DNA of 46,029 bases from positions 1 to 46,029 of the forward strand of contig JACPZX010000050.1 in the NCBI GenBank assembly GCA_016195325.1. The letters run 5' to 3'. Below, piece after piece: positions 31,314-40,240 of the stretch. A model generated the notes under the pieces. It had not been told where the DNA came from. It searched no databases and saw only the letters and a list, made by a program, of their open reading frames with translations. Both the position numbers and the translations under genes were made by a program. The DNA comes from Acidobacteriota bacterium (lineage in GTDB: Bacteria; Acidobacteriota; Polarisedimenticolia; JACPZX01). Every line of letters begins with the position of its first letter. The first letter of the stretch is position 1.

Positions 31314-33266
31314 TCAGCGGCGAAGGCCGGGGCCCCGCATCAGCTCGGCGCGAATCCTCGGCGCGTCGGCGTCCCGCGGGTTGATCGCGATCGCCCGATC
31401 GAGCTGCGCCACCGCATCGGCCGTCCTCCCGATCCTCTCGAGCGCTTCCGCGTAGGCCATCCTCGCCTCGAAATCGTCGGGCCTCTCCGCCACCGCGCGC
31501 GCCAGCGCCTCCGCGGCCGCCGCGGGGCTGCCGCTCTCGCCGAGCAGCGCCCCCATCGTGCTGAAGGCGGCGAACCGGATGTCCTCGCGCGGCGATTCCG
31601 CCGCGAGCTTCAGGTGATCCAGCGCGTCGCGATTCGCGCCCTGCTTGAGGAGCGCCCGCGCGAGCCCCAGGTGCGCGCCGGCCAGGCCGCGCATCGCCGG
31701 CGCGTCGCCCGGATCCCCCGCGGGGATCGCCTCGATGCCGGCGACGCTCGCCCGATACTCCGCGATGGCCTCGTCGGTCCGCCCCGCCTCGAGGAGCATC
31801 TCCGCGAGGAGCGAGTGGTTTCGCGCGTCGTACAGGGCGGTGTTGCCCGGGGGAAGGAGGACGATCGCGACCAGGGCGGCGAGGGCGGCGGCGGAGCCGC
31901 CGAGAAGGCCGAAGCGCCTCCCGCGCGCCGCGGCGACGAGCGCGAAGACCGCGTGCGCCGCGAAAAGGCAGAGGATCGGGACGACCGGCATGCGATAGCG
32001 CGCCTGCGTGAAAAAAATAAGCGCCGACATGACGAAGGTCGCGAGCGTGACGACGAACGGGGTCAGCCCGCCGCGTCGCCGCCAGGCGAGCCCGACGCCC
32101 AGGAGCCCCAGCGGCGCGATCCACGCGAAGTGGGGAAGGGGGGCGGCGAGAACCGGCGAGAATCTCTGGAAGTTGTACAGGCTGAAATTGTCCGGGCGCT
32201 CGAAGTCGTTGAAGAAGACGAGCAGCTTGTCGCCGAGCAGCCACACGTACCGGAGCGGGTGCGCGGTGATGAACCGCACCCCTTCGTGATACCAGAAGTC
32301 CGACGCCTCGCGGCGGGTGAGCGGGCGCCCCGCGCGCCGTGTCGCCTCGCGCCGGAAGTCCTCGTGCTCGAACTGCGGATCGGGGCGGACGAACGGAGGC
32401 GGCGTGTAGCGCCCGCTCGCTATCTCGTTGTTGCCCGTGTAGAAGTTCTCGCCGCCGAGGGACGTGATCAGGACGAACTCCCGCGCGACGGCGGCGTTGC
32501 GCACGGTGAAGGGGGCGATCGGCAGAATCGTCCCCGCGACGAGAGCCGCTCCGGCGGCGACTCTCGCCCGCACGGAGACCCCGGGGCGCGGCCACACGGC
32601 CCAGGCGAAGAAGATCGGTGCGGCGACGAGGATGTTCTCGCGCATCAGCGCGGTCAGCCCGAGGAGGATGCCGCCCGCGAAGAGCCACCGAGGAGCCGGG
32701 GAGGCTCCCTGCCGCGCCGCGGCGTAGAAGGCGAGGGTCGCAAGCGTCGCGAACGAGACCTCGAGCGACGTCTTCATCACCTGGCCGTCGTAGAAGATCG
32801 CGGGGGCGTAGAGGGCGAAGAGGATCCCCGCGGCGATCCCCTCGGCGCGTCCGAGGGCGCGCCTCCCGGCGAGGACCAGGAGACCGCAGACGGCGGCGCC
32901 GAGGATCGCCTGGAGCACCCGCGGGAGGATCTGCCCGTCGCCGAACGCCCGGTAGAGCGCTCCGAGGTAGTAGGCGTACAGAGGCGACATCTCGAAGACG
33001 TCGCGCCCGATCCAGTCTCCGGCCGCGATCCGTTGTCCCCACTGGTGGTAATAGAGAGGATCGAGCCTCAGGTACCGGCCAAGGCCGGCGGCCTGGATCT
33101 GCCAGACGTAAGCGAGGCGCACCGCCAGCGCGAGGAGGAAGACCCCCGCCGCGGCCGCGGCGTCCGTCGCTCCGGGGGCGCCGTCCGCGTTCGCCGCGTC
33201 CCGGCCGCGCGCCGGGCCGCCATCGGCGTCGCCCGGACGGCGCGGATTCCTCGATCGTTTCGCCAT
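31314..33266 (-). CDS. GT39/PMT-like membrane glycosyltransferase with C-terminal TPRs
   Basis: 650 residues. A charged cytoplasmic start (MAKRSRNPRRPGDADGG) is followed by about 10-11 membrane helices. An acidic first-loop site, RLDPLYYHQWGQRIAAGD, and MSPLYAYYLGALYRAFGDGQ are typical for GT39/GT83 enzymes, which move sugars from polyprenyl phosphate to acceptors outside the membrane. The C-terminal 180 residues are TPRs (AHLGLARALLKQGANRDALD; AYAEALERIGRTADAV). The ATG at 33266 was chosen because upstream sequence looks non-coding. It starts head to head with the next gene, only 48 bases apart. Confidence 0.85.
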   Translation of the reverse strand: MAKRSRNPRRPGDADGGPARGRDAANADGAPGATDAAAAAGVFLLALAVRLAYVWQIQAAGLGRYLRLDPLYYHQWGQRIAAGDWIGRDVFEMSPLYAYYLGALYRAFGDGQILPRVLQAILGAAVCGLLVLAGRRALGRAEGIAAGILFALYAPAIFYDGQVMKTSLEVSFATLATLAFYAAARQGASPAPRWLFAGGILLGLTALMRENILVAAPIFFAWAVWPRPGVSVRARVAAGAALVAGTILPIAPFTVRNAAVAREFVLITSLGGENFYTGNNEIASGRYTPPPFVRPDPQFEHEDFRREATRRAGRPLTRREASDFWYHEGVRFITAHPLRYVWLLGDKLLVFFNDFERPDNFSLYNFQRFSPVLAAPLPHFAWIAPLGLLGVGLAWRRRGGLTPFVVTLATFVMSALIFFTQARYRMPVVPILCLFAAHAVFALVAAARGRRFGLLGGSAAALAALVAIVLLPPGNTALYDARNHSLLAEMLLEAGRTDEAIAEYRASVAGIEAIPAGDPGDAPAMRGLAGAHLGLARALLKQGANRDALDHLKLAAESPREDIRFAAFSTMGALLGESGSPAAAAEALARAVAERPDDFEARMAYAEALERIGRTADAVAQLDRAIAINPRDADAPRIRAELMRGPGLRR

Positions 33267-33314
33267 GCGCGAGGTTAGATCCGTCGCCCGTCGATTGCGA
33301 CTAGACTGACGCGG

Positions 33315-34994
33315 ATGAAGACGCGCTCCACCCCTCCTCGGGACGGCCGGACTCTCGAGGCGGCCTTCCTTCTCCTGTCCCTCGGCGCGCTCGGCCCGCT
33401 CGTCACCGTCGCATTCCCCTGGGGGCACGACACCGTCGCCCACCTCTTCCGCGTCGCGGAGACGGCGCGCGCTCTCGGCGAGGGGGTCCTCTACCCGCGC
33501 TTCGTTCCCGACGCCTTCGGCGGGCTGGGCGGCCCGATTCTCGACTTCAACCCGGTCCTACCTTATTACCTGCCGGCGCTCCTGGTCCTCCTCGGCGCCG
33601 GTCCCATCGTCTCGCTCAAGATCGCGGCGGGGGGCACCGTCCTCGCGGCGGCGATCGCCGCCGCGATCTTCGCGCGCCCCCACGCGGGGAGATCCGGGGC
33701 GGCGATCACCGGCCTCGCGTACGTGTACCTCCCGTACCGGATCGCCGACGTCTACGTCCGGATGGCGTACTCGGAGCTCTTCGCCATGGCGGTCCTCCCG
33801 CTGGCGCTGGCCTCGACGCGCCGCGCGGTGCGGCACCCCTCGGCGCGCGCGATCGGGACCGCCGCGGCGGTGACGTCGCTCATCCCGGCGTCGCACTTTC
33901 CGTCCACCGTGATCGGCCTTCCCCTGGTCGCCGCCTACGCGCTCTTCAGCTCGCGGCGCGGCGCGCGCGCTCGCTCCGTCCTGGCGGCCGCGGCCTCGCT
34001 GGCGCTCGCGCTGGCGCTCGCGGCCTTCGTGTGGGTCCCCGCGCTCGCCGATCTTCCCGGGACTCACTACGAGGAGGGGGCGAAGGGCCCCGACTGGTAC
34101 GGCGACCACTTCCTCGAGGCCCCCCAGCTCTTCTCGACGGCGTGGGGGTTCGGGGCGTCGGTCCCCGGAACGGCCGATCACATGTCGTTCCAGATGGGAT
34201 GGGCGCATGTCGCGCTCCTGCTCGCCGCGATCGCCGCGGCGGCCCTCACGGGGCGGGGCCGAGCCGCCGTCGGGTTCGCGGCGCTCCTGGCGGTCGGGGG
34301 ATCGACGCTGACGCTGTCGATCACGCGCCCGCTCTGGGATCGGCTGCACGTTCTCCAGAACGTCCAGTTCCCCTGGCGCTTCCTGATGGTCGTCGGGCTC
34401 GGCACCTCGCTCGCCGCGGGCATGGCGACCTTCACGATCGCCGCGTCGGCACGGGGCCGCCTCGTCGTGCAGATCGCCGTCGCCGCGCTTCTCGTCGCCG
34501 CGTGCGTGCCGTACCTGAAGGCGCGCCAGGGGAGCGGGAGCGACGCGGACTTCACGCGCGAGGCGATGCAGGCGAAGTACTTCGGCGATCCGAAGTTCCA
34601 GCCGAAGGAGGTCGAGCGGCTTCACTTTCTCCCCGAAGGGCCGCGCGCGGCGATCGTCGACGCCGCGGGGGACGCGATGCCGGGGAGCGCGGCGACGATC
34701 GTCGCCGAGAGGACGCACGGCATGACGGTGCAGGTCGACTCCCCGGCCGACGCGACGCTGAGGGTTCACCTCTTCGCCACTCCCGGCTGGCGGGCCGACT
34801 CGGACGGCGTGGCAGCGCGCCTCCGCGCCGAGCCGGGGACCGCGCTCGTCCTGGTCGACGTGCCGGCGGGCCGTCACCGGGTCGATCTCCGGTTCGCCGA
34901 CACGCCCGCGCGCCGCGGCGCGTGGCTCCTCTCCGCCTTCGCCGCCGCGGCGACCGCGTTCGCGCTCCTTCGCCGCCGGCCCGAGCAATCGTGA
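33315..34994 (+). CDS. Large membrane protein, 6-PTPS-related (PF10131-like)
   Basis: 559 residues, about ten membrane helices. The first loop has PWGHDTVAHLFRVAETARAL and LDFNPVLPYYLPALLVLLGA, and FPWRFLMVVGLGTSLA occurs later, all common in the 6-pyruvoyl-tetrahydropterin-synthase-related membrane proteins, which resemble GT-C glycosyltransferases. The last 140 residues are a soluble, beta-rich domain (LFATPGWRADSDGVAARL). A TAGACT (33302-33307) lies 7 bases before the ATG and no ribosome-binding site is seen, so it may be leaderless. The acceptor is unknown. Confidence 0.78.
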   Translation: MKTRSTPPRDGRTLEAAFLLLSLGALGPLVTVAFPWGHDTVAHLFRVAETARALGEGVLYPRFVPDAFGGLGGPILDFNPVLPYYLPALLVLLGAGPIVSLKIAAGGTVLAAAIAAAIFARPHAGRSGAAITGLAYVYLPYRIADVYVRMAYSELFAMAVLPLALASTRRAVRHPSARAIGTAAAVTSLIPASHFPSTVIGLPLVAAYALFSSRRGARARSVLAAAASLALALALAAFVWVPALADLPGTHYEEGAKGPDWYGDHFLEAPQLFSTAWGFGASVPGTADHMSFQMGWAHVALLLAAIAAAALTGRGRAAVGFAALLAVGGSTLTLSITRPLWDRLHVLQNVQFPWRFLMVVGLGTSLAAGMATFTIAASARGRLVVQIAVAALLVAACVPYLKARQGSGSDADFTREAMQAKYFGDPKFQPKEVERLHFLPEGPRAAIVDAAGDAMPGSAATIVAERTHGMTVQVDSPADATLRVHLFATPGWRADSDGVAARLRAEPGTALVLVDVPAGRHRVDLRFADTPARRGAWLLSAFAAAATAFALLRRRPEQS

Positions 34995-35611
34995 TCTCCG
35001 CCCTCGTTCTCGCCGCCGGCGCCTCGTCCCGGATGGGGACTCCGAAGCCCCTTCTCGAGTTCGACGGACGGACGTGCCTCGACCTCGTGGTGTCGGCGTG
35101 CCTCGAAGGGGGGGCCGGGGAGGCGATCGTTGTCGTCGGTTCCGGGGCCGCGGGAATCCGCACCGCCATCGAACGGCGCGCGGGAGTCCGCTTCGTCGTG
35201 AACGAGGATCCCGGGCGCGGCCAGACGTCGAGCCTCAAGGCGGGGCTGGCGGCGGTGCCGCCGGGGGCCGCGGGGTTCTTCGTGCTCCCCGCGGATCATC
35301 CGCTGCTTCGAGGGCGGGATATCGCTATCCTGCGCGAACGATTTCAGGTGAGAGCGCCCGAAAAGTCGATTATCATCCCGTCGTTCGAGGGTCGGCGAGG
35401 GCACCCGCTGCTCATGGCGATCGCGCACCGGGAGCCGCTTCTCGGGGTCGGGGACGACGCGCCGCTCCGCGACTACGTGCGCGCCCGCGAGCCCGAGATC
35501 GAGACGGTCGCCGCGGAGAGCGCGGCGGTCCTGTCCGGGATCAACACTCCGGAGGAGTACCTCGAGGCCGTCGCCGAGTACCGGCGCAGGGGGAGGCATT
35601 CACCACCGTGA
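34991..35611 (+). CDS. mocA: MocA-like molybdenum cofactor cytidylyltransferase
   Basis: 206 residues from the GTG at 34991, overlapping the preceding stop (GTGA). The nucleotidyltransferase motif is ALVLAAGASSRMGTPKPLLE, then VVVGSGAAGIRTAI, VVNEDPGRGQTSSLKAGLAA, FFVLPADHPLL and PSFEGRRGHPLLM. MocA adds CMP to Mo-molybdopterin for molybdenum hydroxylases; the next three genes encode one, which supports the call. It also overlaps the small-subunit gene by four bases, so it is coupled to it. Confidence 0.9.
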   Translation: MISALVLAAGASSRMGTPKPLLEFDGRTCLDLVVSACLEGGAGEAIVVVGSGAAGIRTAIERRAGVRFVVNEDPGRGQTSSLKAGLAAVPPGAAGFFVLPADHPLLRGRDIAILRERFQVRAPEKSIIIPSFEGRRGHPLLMAIAHREPLLGVGDDAPLRDYVRAREPEIETVAAESAAVLSGINTPEEYLEAVAEYRRRGRHSPP

Positions 35612-36171
35612 CGCTCACGACCATCAGGAAGAAGATCGACAGGACGCTGGTCACGCTCCGGGTGAACGGGATCGATCGGCGCGTCGCGGTCCGTCCGTAC
35701 GACGTCCTCCTCGACGTGCTCCGGGAGACGCTCAACCTCACCGGCACGCGGCGCGGGTGCGACATGGGGACCTGCGGCGCCTGCACCGTCCTCCTCGACG
35801 GCAAGCCCACGCTCTCGTGCCTCACGCTCGCCCTCGAGGCCGAAGGACGATCGATCACGACGGTGGAGGCGGTGGCGGGCGGCGACGGGCTCCATCCGCT
35901 CCAGCAGGCGTGGGTCGACACCGGCGCGAGCCAGTGCGGCTTCTGCACCCCGGGGTTCATCATGACCGCGCTGGCCTTCGTCGAGGCGAACGACGCGCCG
36001 ACGGAAGGCCAGATCCGCGACGCGATCAGCGGGAACATGTGCCGCTGCACCGGCTACGTCTCGATCCTCGACGCCGTCGCGCGCGGGGCCGCCGAGGTCG
36101 CGCGGCGTCGCGCGGGGGGCGCCTACCGCTCGCCCGTCGAGGCGGCCGGCGACGGGATCGAGGAGGCGTGA
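35608..36171 (+). CDS. hcrC: Molybdenum hydroxylase [2Fe-2S] subunit (4-hydroxybenzoyl-CoA reductase gamma-like)
   Basis: 187 residues from the GTG at 35608. The plant-type [2Fe-2S] site is GCDMGTCGACTVLLDG plus Cys71 (C51, C56, C59, C71), and the second site is QCGFCTPGFIMTA with GNMCRCTGYVSIL (C110, C113, C145, C147). All eight ligands are present. The protein passes electrons between the molybdenum and FAD subunits. The 4-hydroxybenzoyl-CoA reductase label comes from the FAD subunit downstream; the small subunit alone would not tell family members apart. A variable C-terminal tail follows the second cluster. Confidence 0.88.
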   Translation: MTLTTIRKKIDRTLVTLRVNGIDRRVAVRPYDVLLDVLRETLNLTGTRRGCDMGTCGACTVLLDGKPTLSCLTLALEAEGRSITTVEAVAGGDGLHPLQQAWVDTGASQCGFCTPGFIMTALAFVEANDAPTEGQIRDAISGNMCRCTGYVSILDAVARGAAEVARRRAGGAYRSPVEAAGDGIEEA

Positions 36172-36172
36172 C

Positions 36173-38191
36173 GTGGGAGTGATCGGGAAGCGCACCCCTC
36201 TCGTCGACGCCGTCAAGAAGGTCACGGGCGTCGGCGTCTACACGGACGACATCAAGCTCCCGGCGATGCTCACGGGGAAGATCCTGCGCTCGCCCCTGCC
36301 GTACGCGCGCATCGCGGCGATCGACACGCGCCGGGCCGAATCGCTCCCCGGCGTGCATGCCGTCATCCACGGCCTCGAGTCCACCTCGCGCTTCGGCGTC
36401 CTCCCGGTCAGCAAGGACGAGACGGCGATGGCGGTGGGCAAGGTCCGCTACGTCGGCGACGCGGTGGCGGCCGTCGCCGCCGAGGACGAGGAGACCGCGC
36501 TCGAGGCGATGCGGCTCATCGAGGTCCGGTACGAGCCCTTCGAGCCGATCCTCAACCTGGAGGACGGGCTCGCCGTCACCGCCGAGCCGATCCACGACAA
36601 GACGGTCGGCGGCACGAACGTCCACAAGGCGGTCGAGCAGAACTTCGGGGACGTGGACGCGGCGTTCGCCGGGTCGGCCCACGTCGTCTCCCACGCCTTC
36701 AAGTTCGCGCCCGTGACCCACGCCTTCACCGAGCCGCACTGCGTCGTCGCGCACTACGATCACGACGGCCGGCTCACGATCTGGTCGGCCACGCAGGTGC
36801 CGCACTACGTGCACCGCGCGCTTGCGGAGGTGCTCGAGATCGACATGCACTGCATCAGGGTGATCCGGCCGATGGTCGGCGGCGCCTTCGGCGGCAAGAG
36901 CGATCCCTTCCCTCACGAGATGATCGCCGCCCTCCTGTCGCGCCGGACGAAGCGCCCGGTGAAGATCCTCTTCGATCGCGAGGAGGTCTTCCTCACGAAC
37001 CACGGCCGGCATCCGACGAAGACCAGCATGACGATCGGCGCGACGGCCGACGGCATGCTCACGGGCCTCGACCTCAAGGCGCTCATCGACGGCGGCGCGT
37101 GGGGCTCGTTCGGCGTCGTGACCACCTATTACAACGGCGTGCTCTGCATGGGCCCGTACCGGATTCCCAGCTTCCGCTACTCGGGGAAGCGCGTCTACAC
37201 GAACAAGCCCCCGTCGGGCGCCATGAGGGGGCACGGCGCGGTGAACTCGCGCTTCGCGATGGAGGTGATCGTCGACGAGCTGGCGGAGAAGGCCGGCATC
37301 GACGCGATCGACTTCCGGCTCCGGAACCTGCTGCCGCCGAACACGACGACGGTGAACGAGTTCAGGATCACGTCGAACGGCACGCGCGAGGGGCTGCTCA
37401 AGGTCCGCGAGGCGTCGCGATGGGACGAGAAGTTCCGGAAGCTCCCTCCCGGGCGCGGCATCGGCGTCGCCTGCGGCTTCTACATCTCCGGCTCGGCGCT
37501 GCCGATCCACTTCACGAAGCTCCCGCAGTCGACCGCCCACCTGAAGCTCGACATGGACGGCGGCGTGACCGTGCACTGCATGGCCGCCGAGATCGGCCAG
37601 GGGTCCGACACGATGCTCGCGCAGTGCGTCGCCGAGCCCCTCGGCATCGGCCTCGAGCGCATCCGCGTGTTCTCTTCGGACAGCGACACCGACCCGATCG
37701 ATCTCGGCTCGTACTCGAGCCGCGTCACCTTCATGGCGGGGAACGCCGCGCGGCGCGCCGCCGAGGAGATCCGCGCCCAGCTCATCGCCGCCGCCGCGCG
37801 CCTGACGGGCCACCCGGCGGAGGGGTTCGTCGCCCGCGACGGGCGGATCGAGTACGCGCCGAACCCGGCCGTCGGCGTCACCTTCATGGAGGCGCTCACC
37901 GAGGCCCTCGCGGGGAAGGGGGCTCTCATCGCGCGCGGCGCCTACGCAGCCGCCCCGCCGATAGGCGGCAAGTTCAAGGGGGCGGCCGCGGGGCTGTCGC
38001 CGACCTACTCCTTCCAGGCGTACGTCGCCGAGGTCGAGGTCGATCCCGAGACGGGGTTCGTGCGCGTCGATCACATCTGGGCGGCCCACGATTGCGGCAG
38101 GGCGCTCAACCCGACGGCCGTGGAAGGCCAGGTCATCGGCTCGATCCACATGGGCCTCGGCCAGGCGCTCAGAGCCAGGAGCTCCCGATGA
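36173..38191 (+). CDS. hcrA: Molybdenum hydroxylase large subunit (4-hydroxybenzoyl-CoA reductase alpha-like), C-terminal deletion
   Basis: 672 residues; relatives have about 770. The domains for molybdopterin binding are there: KVTGVGVYTDDIKLPAMLTG at the start, IRPMVGGAFGGKSDPFPHE in the middle and AAHDCGRALNPTAVEGQVIG near the end. After IHMGLGQAL the frame runs into RARSSR and stops. The family tail that holds the catalytic Glu (GxGE motif) is missing from this frame. A fragment of the tail end (ELPMTPDRILAG) follows in another frame at 38168-38316. So about 70-80 residues appear deleted, with a frame change. As read, the enzyme should lack activity. Confidence 0.85.
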   Translation: MGVIGKRTPLVDAVKKVTGVGVYTDDIKLPAMLTGKILRSPLPYARIAAIDTRRAESLPGVHAVIHGLESTSRFGVLPVSKDETAMAVGKVRYVGDAVAAVAAEDEETALEAMRLIEVRYEPFEPILNLEDGLAVTAEPIHDKTVGGTNVHKAVEQNFGDVDAAFAGSAHVVSHAFKFAPVTHAFTEPHCVVAHYDHDGRLTIWSATQVPHYVHRALAEVLEIDMHCIRVIRPMVGGAFGGKSDPFPHEMIAALLSRRTKRPVKILFDREEVFLTNHGRHPTKTSMTIGATADGMLTGLDLKALIDGGAWGSFGVVTTYYNGVLCMGPYRIPSFRYSGKRVYTNKPPSGAMRGHGAVNSRFAMEVIVDELAEKAGIDAIDFRLRNLLPPNTTTVNEFRITSNGTREGLLKVREASRWDEKFRKLPPGRGIGVACGFYISGSALPIHFTKLPQSTAHLKLDMDGGVTVHCMAAEIGQGSDTMLAQCVAEPLGIGLERIRVFSSDSDTDPIDLGSYSSRVTFMAGNAARRAAEEIRAQLIAAAARLTGHPAEGFVARDGRIEYAPNPAVGVTFMEALTEALAGKGALIARGAYAAAPPIGGKFKGAAAGLSPTYSFQAYVAEVEVDPETGFVRVDHIWAAHDCGRALNPTAVEGQVIGSIHMGLGQALRARSSR

Positions 38192-38316
38192 CCCCCGATC
38201 GCATCCTCGCCGGGATCCAGAAGAACCGGGGCGCGCGCAAGCCCGCTCCGGGCGCTCCGCCCGCCCCACGCATCAAGGCGCCTCAGGGCGGCCGGCCGGT
38301 TCCGGTGGGTCGATGA
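38168..38316 (+). pseudogene. Out-of-frame remnant of the large-subunit C-terminus
   Basis: Read in the plus-one frame relative to hcrA, this gives AQSQELPMTPDRILAGIQKN followed by a basic, proline-rich end. ELPMTPDRIL is the usual last motif of xanthine-dehydrogenase-family large subunits (LPxTPExxL). It marks the 3' side of the deletion. The ATG at 38188 could also be read as a start of a 42-residue protein, but no ribosome-binding site supports that. Confidence 0.65.
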
Positions 38317-39302
38317 TCCTTCCCCCGTTCCAACTCCACCGGCCGCGCAGCGTCGAGGAAGCGCTGATGATCGCGGGGGATTGCGCCGGCGATTTCGACT
38401 TCCTCGGCGGCGGCACCGATCTCCTGCCGAACTACAAGAACCGGCTGAACGCCCGGGGCCACGTCATCTCCCTCTCCCGTGTCGCCGATCTCTCGACCCC
38501 GTTCCGGAGGCTTCCCGGCGGAGGGTTCGCCCTCGGCGCGATGGCGCGCCTGAGGGACATCGAGGCCGACGAGGGGGTGCGGCGCAATCTCCCCGGCATC
38601 CTCGAGGCGATCTCGCAGATCGCGACGCCCCTGGTCCGGCAATCGGCGACGCTCGGCGGCAACCTCCTCCTCGAGACGCGCTGCTACTACTTCAACCAGG
38701 GTTACGACTGGCGCGCTTCGAAGGGGTTCTGCATGAAGGCCGAGGGGGACGTCTGCCTCGTCGTGCCGCAGAAGGAGATCTGCTACGCGATCTACGCCGG
38801 CGACGCGGCGCCGCTCCTGATGGCCCTCGGCGCCACGTACACGCTGGTCGGCTTCGACGGCCCTCGCGAGATGGCCGCCGCGGACTTCTACCACCCGGAC
38901 GGCATCCGCAAGAGCGACCTCCGGAAAGGGGAGATCCTCACGGAGGTGAAGATCCCGGCCGAGGCCGCGGTCTCGGCTTCGGGCTACGCGAAGCTGAGGC
39001 TCCGCGACTCGTTCGACTTCCCGGACATGGGGGTGGGGGCGTCGCTGCGCCTCGAGGGGGCGCGCATCGAGGATCTGCGCGTCGCGGTCACGGCCGTGTC
39101 GATGACGCCGCTCCTCTTCCCGGAGGTCACCGAGCCGTTCCGCGGGCTCGCGCTGACCGGTGAGCTGATCGAAGCGGTCGCCGACGGGATCCAGAAGCGC
39201 TGCCAGCCCGTCCGCAACGTGATGTTCCCGCCGCAGTACCGGAAGAGCATGGTCGGCGTCTACACGCGCCGCCTGCTCCGGAGGCTCGGCGGGGTCGAGT
39301 GA
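38313..39302 (+). CDS. hcrB: 4-Hydroxybenzoyl-CoA reductase beta-like FAD subunit with extra [4Fe-4S] loop
   Basis: 329 residues. FAD-binding motifs are FDFLGGGTDLLPN and ATLGGNLLLETR. Straight after the second motif comes an inserted loop with Cys124, Cys140, Cys148 and Cys157, spaced X15, X7 and X8. From established knowledge, this loop and spacing carry the [4Fe-4S] cluster found in HcrB of 4-hydroxybenzoyl-CoA reductase and not in ordinary xanthine or CO dehydrogenases. That enzyme removes the hydroxyl group in anaerobic aromatic degradation. The ATG overlaps the remnant's stop. No benzoyl-CoA pathway genes are in the window. Confidence 0.88.
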   Translation: MILPPFQLHRPRSVEEALMIAGDCAGDFDFLGGGTDLLPNYKNRLNARGHVISLSRVADLSTPFRRLPGGGFALGAMARLRDIEADEGVRRNLPGILEAISQIATPLVRQSATLGGNLLLETRCYYFNQGYDWRASKGFCMKAEGDVCLVVPQKEICYAIYAGDAAPLLMALGATYTLVGFDGPREMAAADFYHPDGIRKSDLRKGEILTEVKIPAEAAVSASGYAKLRLRDSFDFPDMGVGASLRLEGARIEDLRVAVTAVSMTPLLFPEVTEPFRGLALTGELIEAVADGIQKRCQPVRNVMFPPQYRKSMVGVYTRRLLRRLGGVE

Positions 39303-39306
39303 ACAG

Positions 39307-40227
39307 ATGACGGTTGACGATTTTGACGCCCGGGTCCGGGCGGCTGCGTTTGATTTCGTGCGACGTCAGTGCGAGATCGGCGGCGGGAGCGTCGAGCGAT
39401 CCATTCTGATGCAAGGATTCTCGTTCGACGGGAGACGCGTCCCACTCCTGGGCCCGGCCGGCATTTTCAAGCCCGCAATTCTCCCCGAGTTGCCTCTCTC
39501 GATCACCACGGTCCCCGTCGTTCCCGGCCGCGAGCGCCCCTACGACGACGCATTCGAGTCGGACGACTTCATAAGATATCGGTACCGAGGAACGGATCCG
39601 AACCATCCGGATAACCGGGGCCTCCGGCTCGCGATGAGCCGCCGAGTTCCGCTCCTATACTTCTACGGCCTTGCCCCTGGAGAGTATCTTCCGATATGGC
39701 CCGTCAAACTCGTGCGCGATGACCCGACGGCGCTAGCATTCTGGCTGGTTGTCGATTCGGATGAAGCCAGCGCCTCCGAGGCCGAGCCTGCGCCGGACTC
39801 TCCCGTACTGCGATCGTATTTCACCCGTGTAGCGCTGCAGCGGGCCCACCAGAAGGTCTTCCAGCGCCGAGTGCTGTTCGCCTACAAAGAACAATGTGCG
39901 GTATGCAGATTGCGCCATCACCGCCGTCTGCTCGACGCCGCCCACATCCTCGAAGACAAGCACCCGAGAGGGGACCCCATCGTCTCCAACGGGCTTGCGC
40001 TCTGCAAGCTGCACCACGCTGCTTTCGACGGAGATATCTTGGGCGTCCGTCCCGATCTGCGGATTGAGATTCGCGAAGATGTCCTTGCGGAAGAGGATGG
40101 GCCGATGCTCGTGCACGGCCTGCAGCAGTTTCAGGGGAAAGAAATCCTGGAACCCCGATCACCCGGTTCGCGACCGAGCCGGGACCGGCTGGAGGAGAGA
40201 TTCGCACGATTTCGGAAGGCGGTGTGA
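39307..40227 (+). CDS. HNH endonuclease, restriction-type
   Basis: 306 residues. The N-terminal 180 residues resemble the DNA-reading domain of type IV-like HNH restriction proteins (RGTDPNHPDNRGLRLAMSRR; LLYFYGLAPGEYLPIWPVKL). The C-terminal HNH domain has CAVCRLRHHRRLLDAAHILE and NGLALCKLHHAAFDGDILGV, with the two cysteines and catalytic His/Asn pattern. It probably cuts foreign or modified DNA; the modification read is unknown. Three 60-base lines I counted are 57-65% GC, lower than neighbours, and no clear ribosome-binding site precedes the ATG, 4 bases after hcrB. Probably acquired by transfer. Confidence 0.82.
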   Translation: MTVDDFDARVRAAAFDFVRRQCEIGGGSVERSILMQGFSFDGRRVPLLGPAGIFKPAILPELPLSITTVPVVPGRERPYDDAFESDDFIRYRYRGTDPNHPDNRGLRLAMSRRVPLLYFYGLAPGEYLPIWPVKLVRDDPTALAFWLVVDSDEASASEAEPAPDSPVLRSYFTRVALQRAHQKVFQRRVLFAYKEQCAVCRLRHHRRLLDAAHILEDKHPRGDPIVSNGLALCKLHHAAFDGDILGVRPDLRIEIREDVLAEEDGPMLVHGLQQFQGKEILEPRSPGSRPSRDRLEERFARFRKAV

Positions 40228-40240
40228 CTCTCGCCCGCAC

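Noticed and set aside
31614-33278. 554-codon plus-strand open frame opposite the GT39-like gene
   Set aside because: Composition is Arg/Glu/Gly-rich without hydrophobic pattern, as expected for the mirror strand of a GC-rich gene; the minus strand has clear membrane helices.
38188-38316. Short open frame MTPDRILAG as a separate gene
   Set aside because: The residues before it (QELP) continue the large-subunit end motif, and there is no ribosome-binding site; a remnant explains it better.
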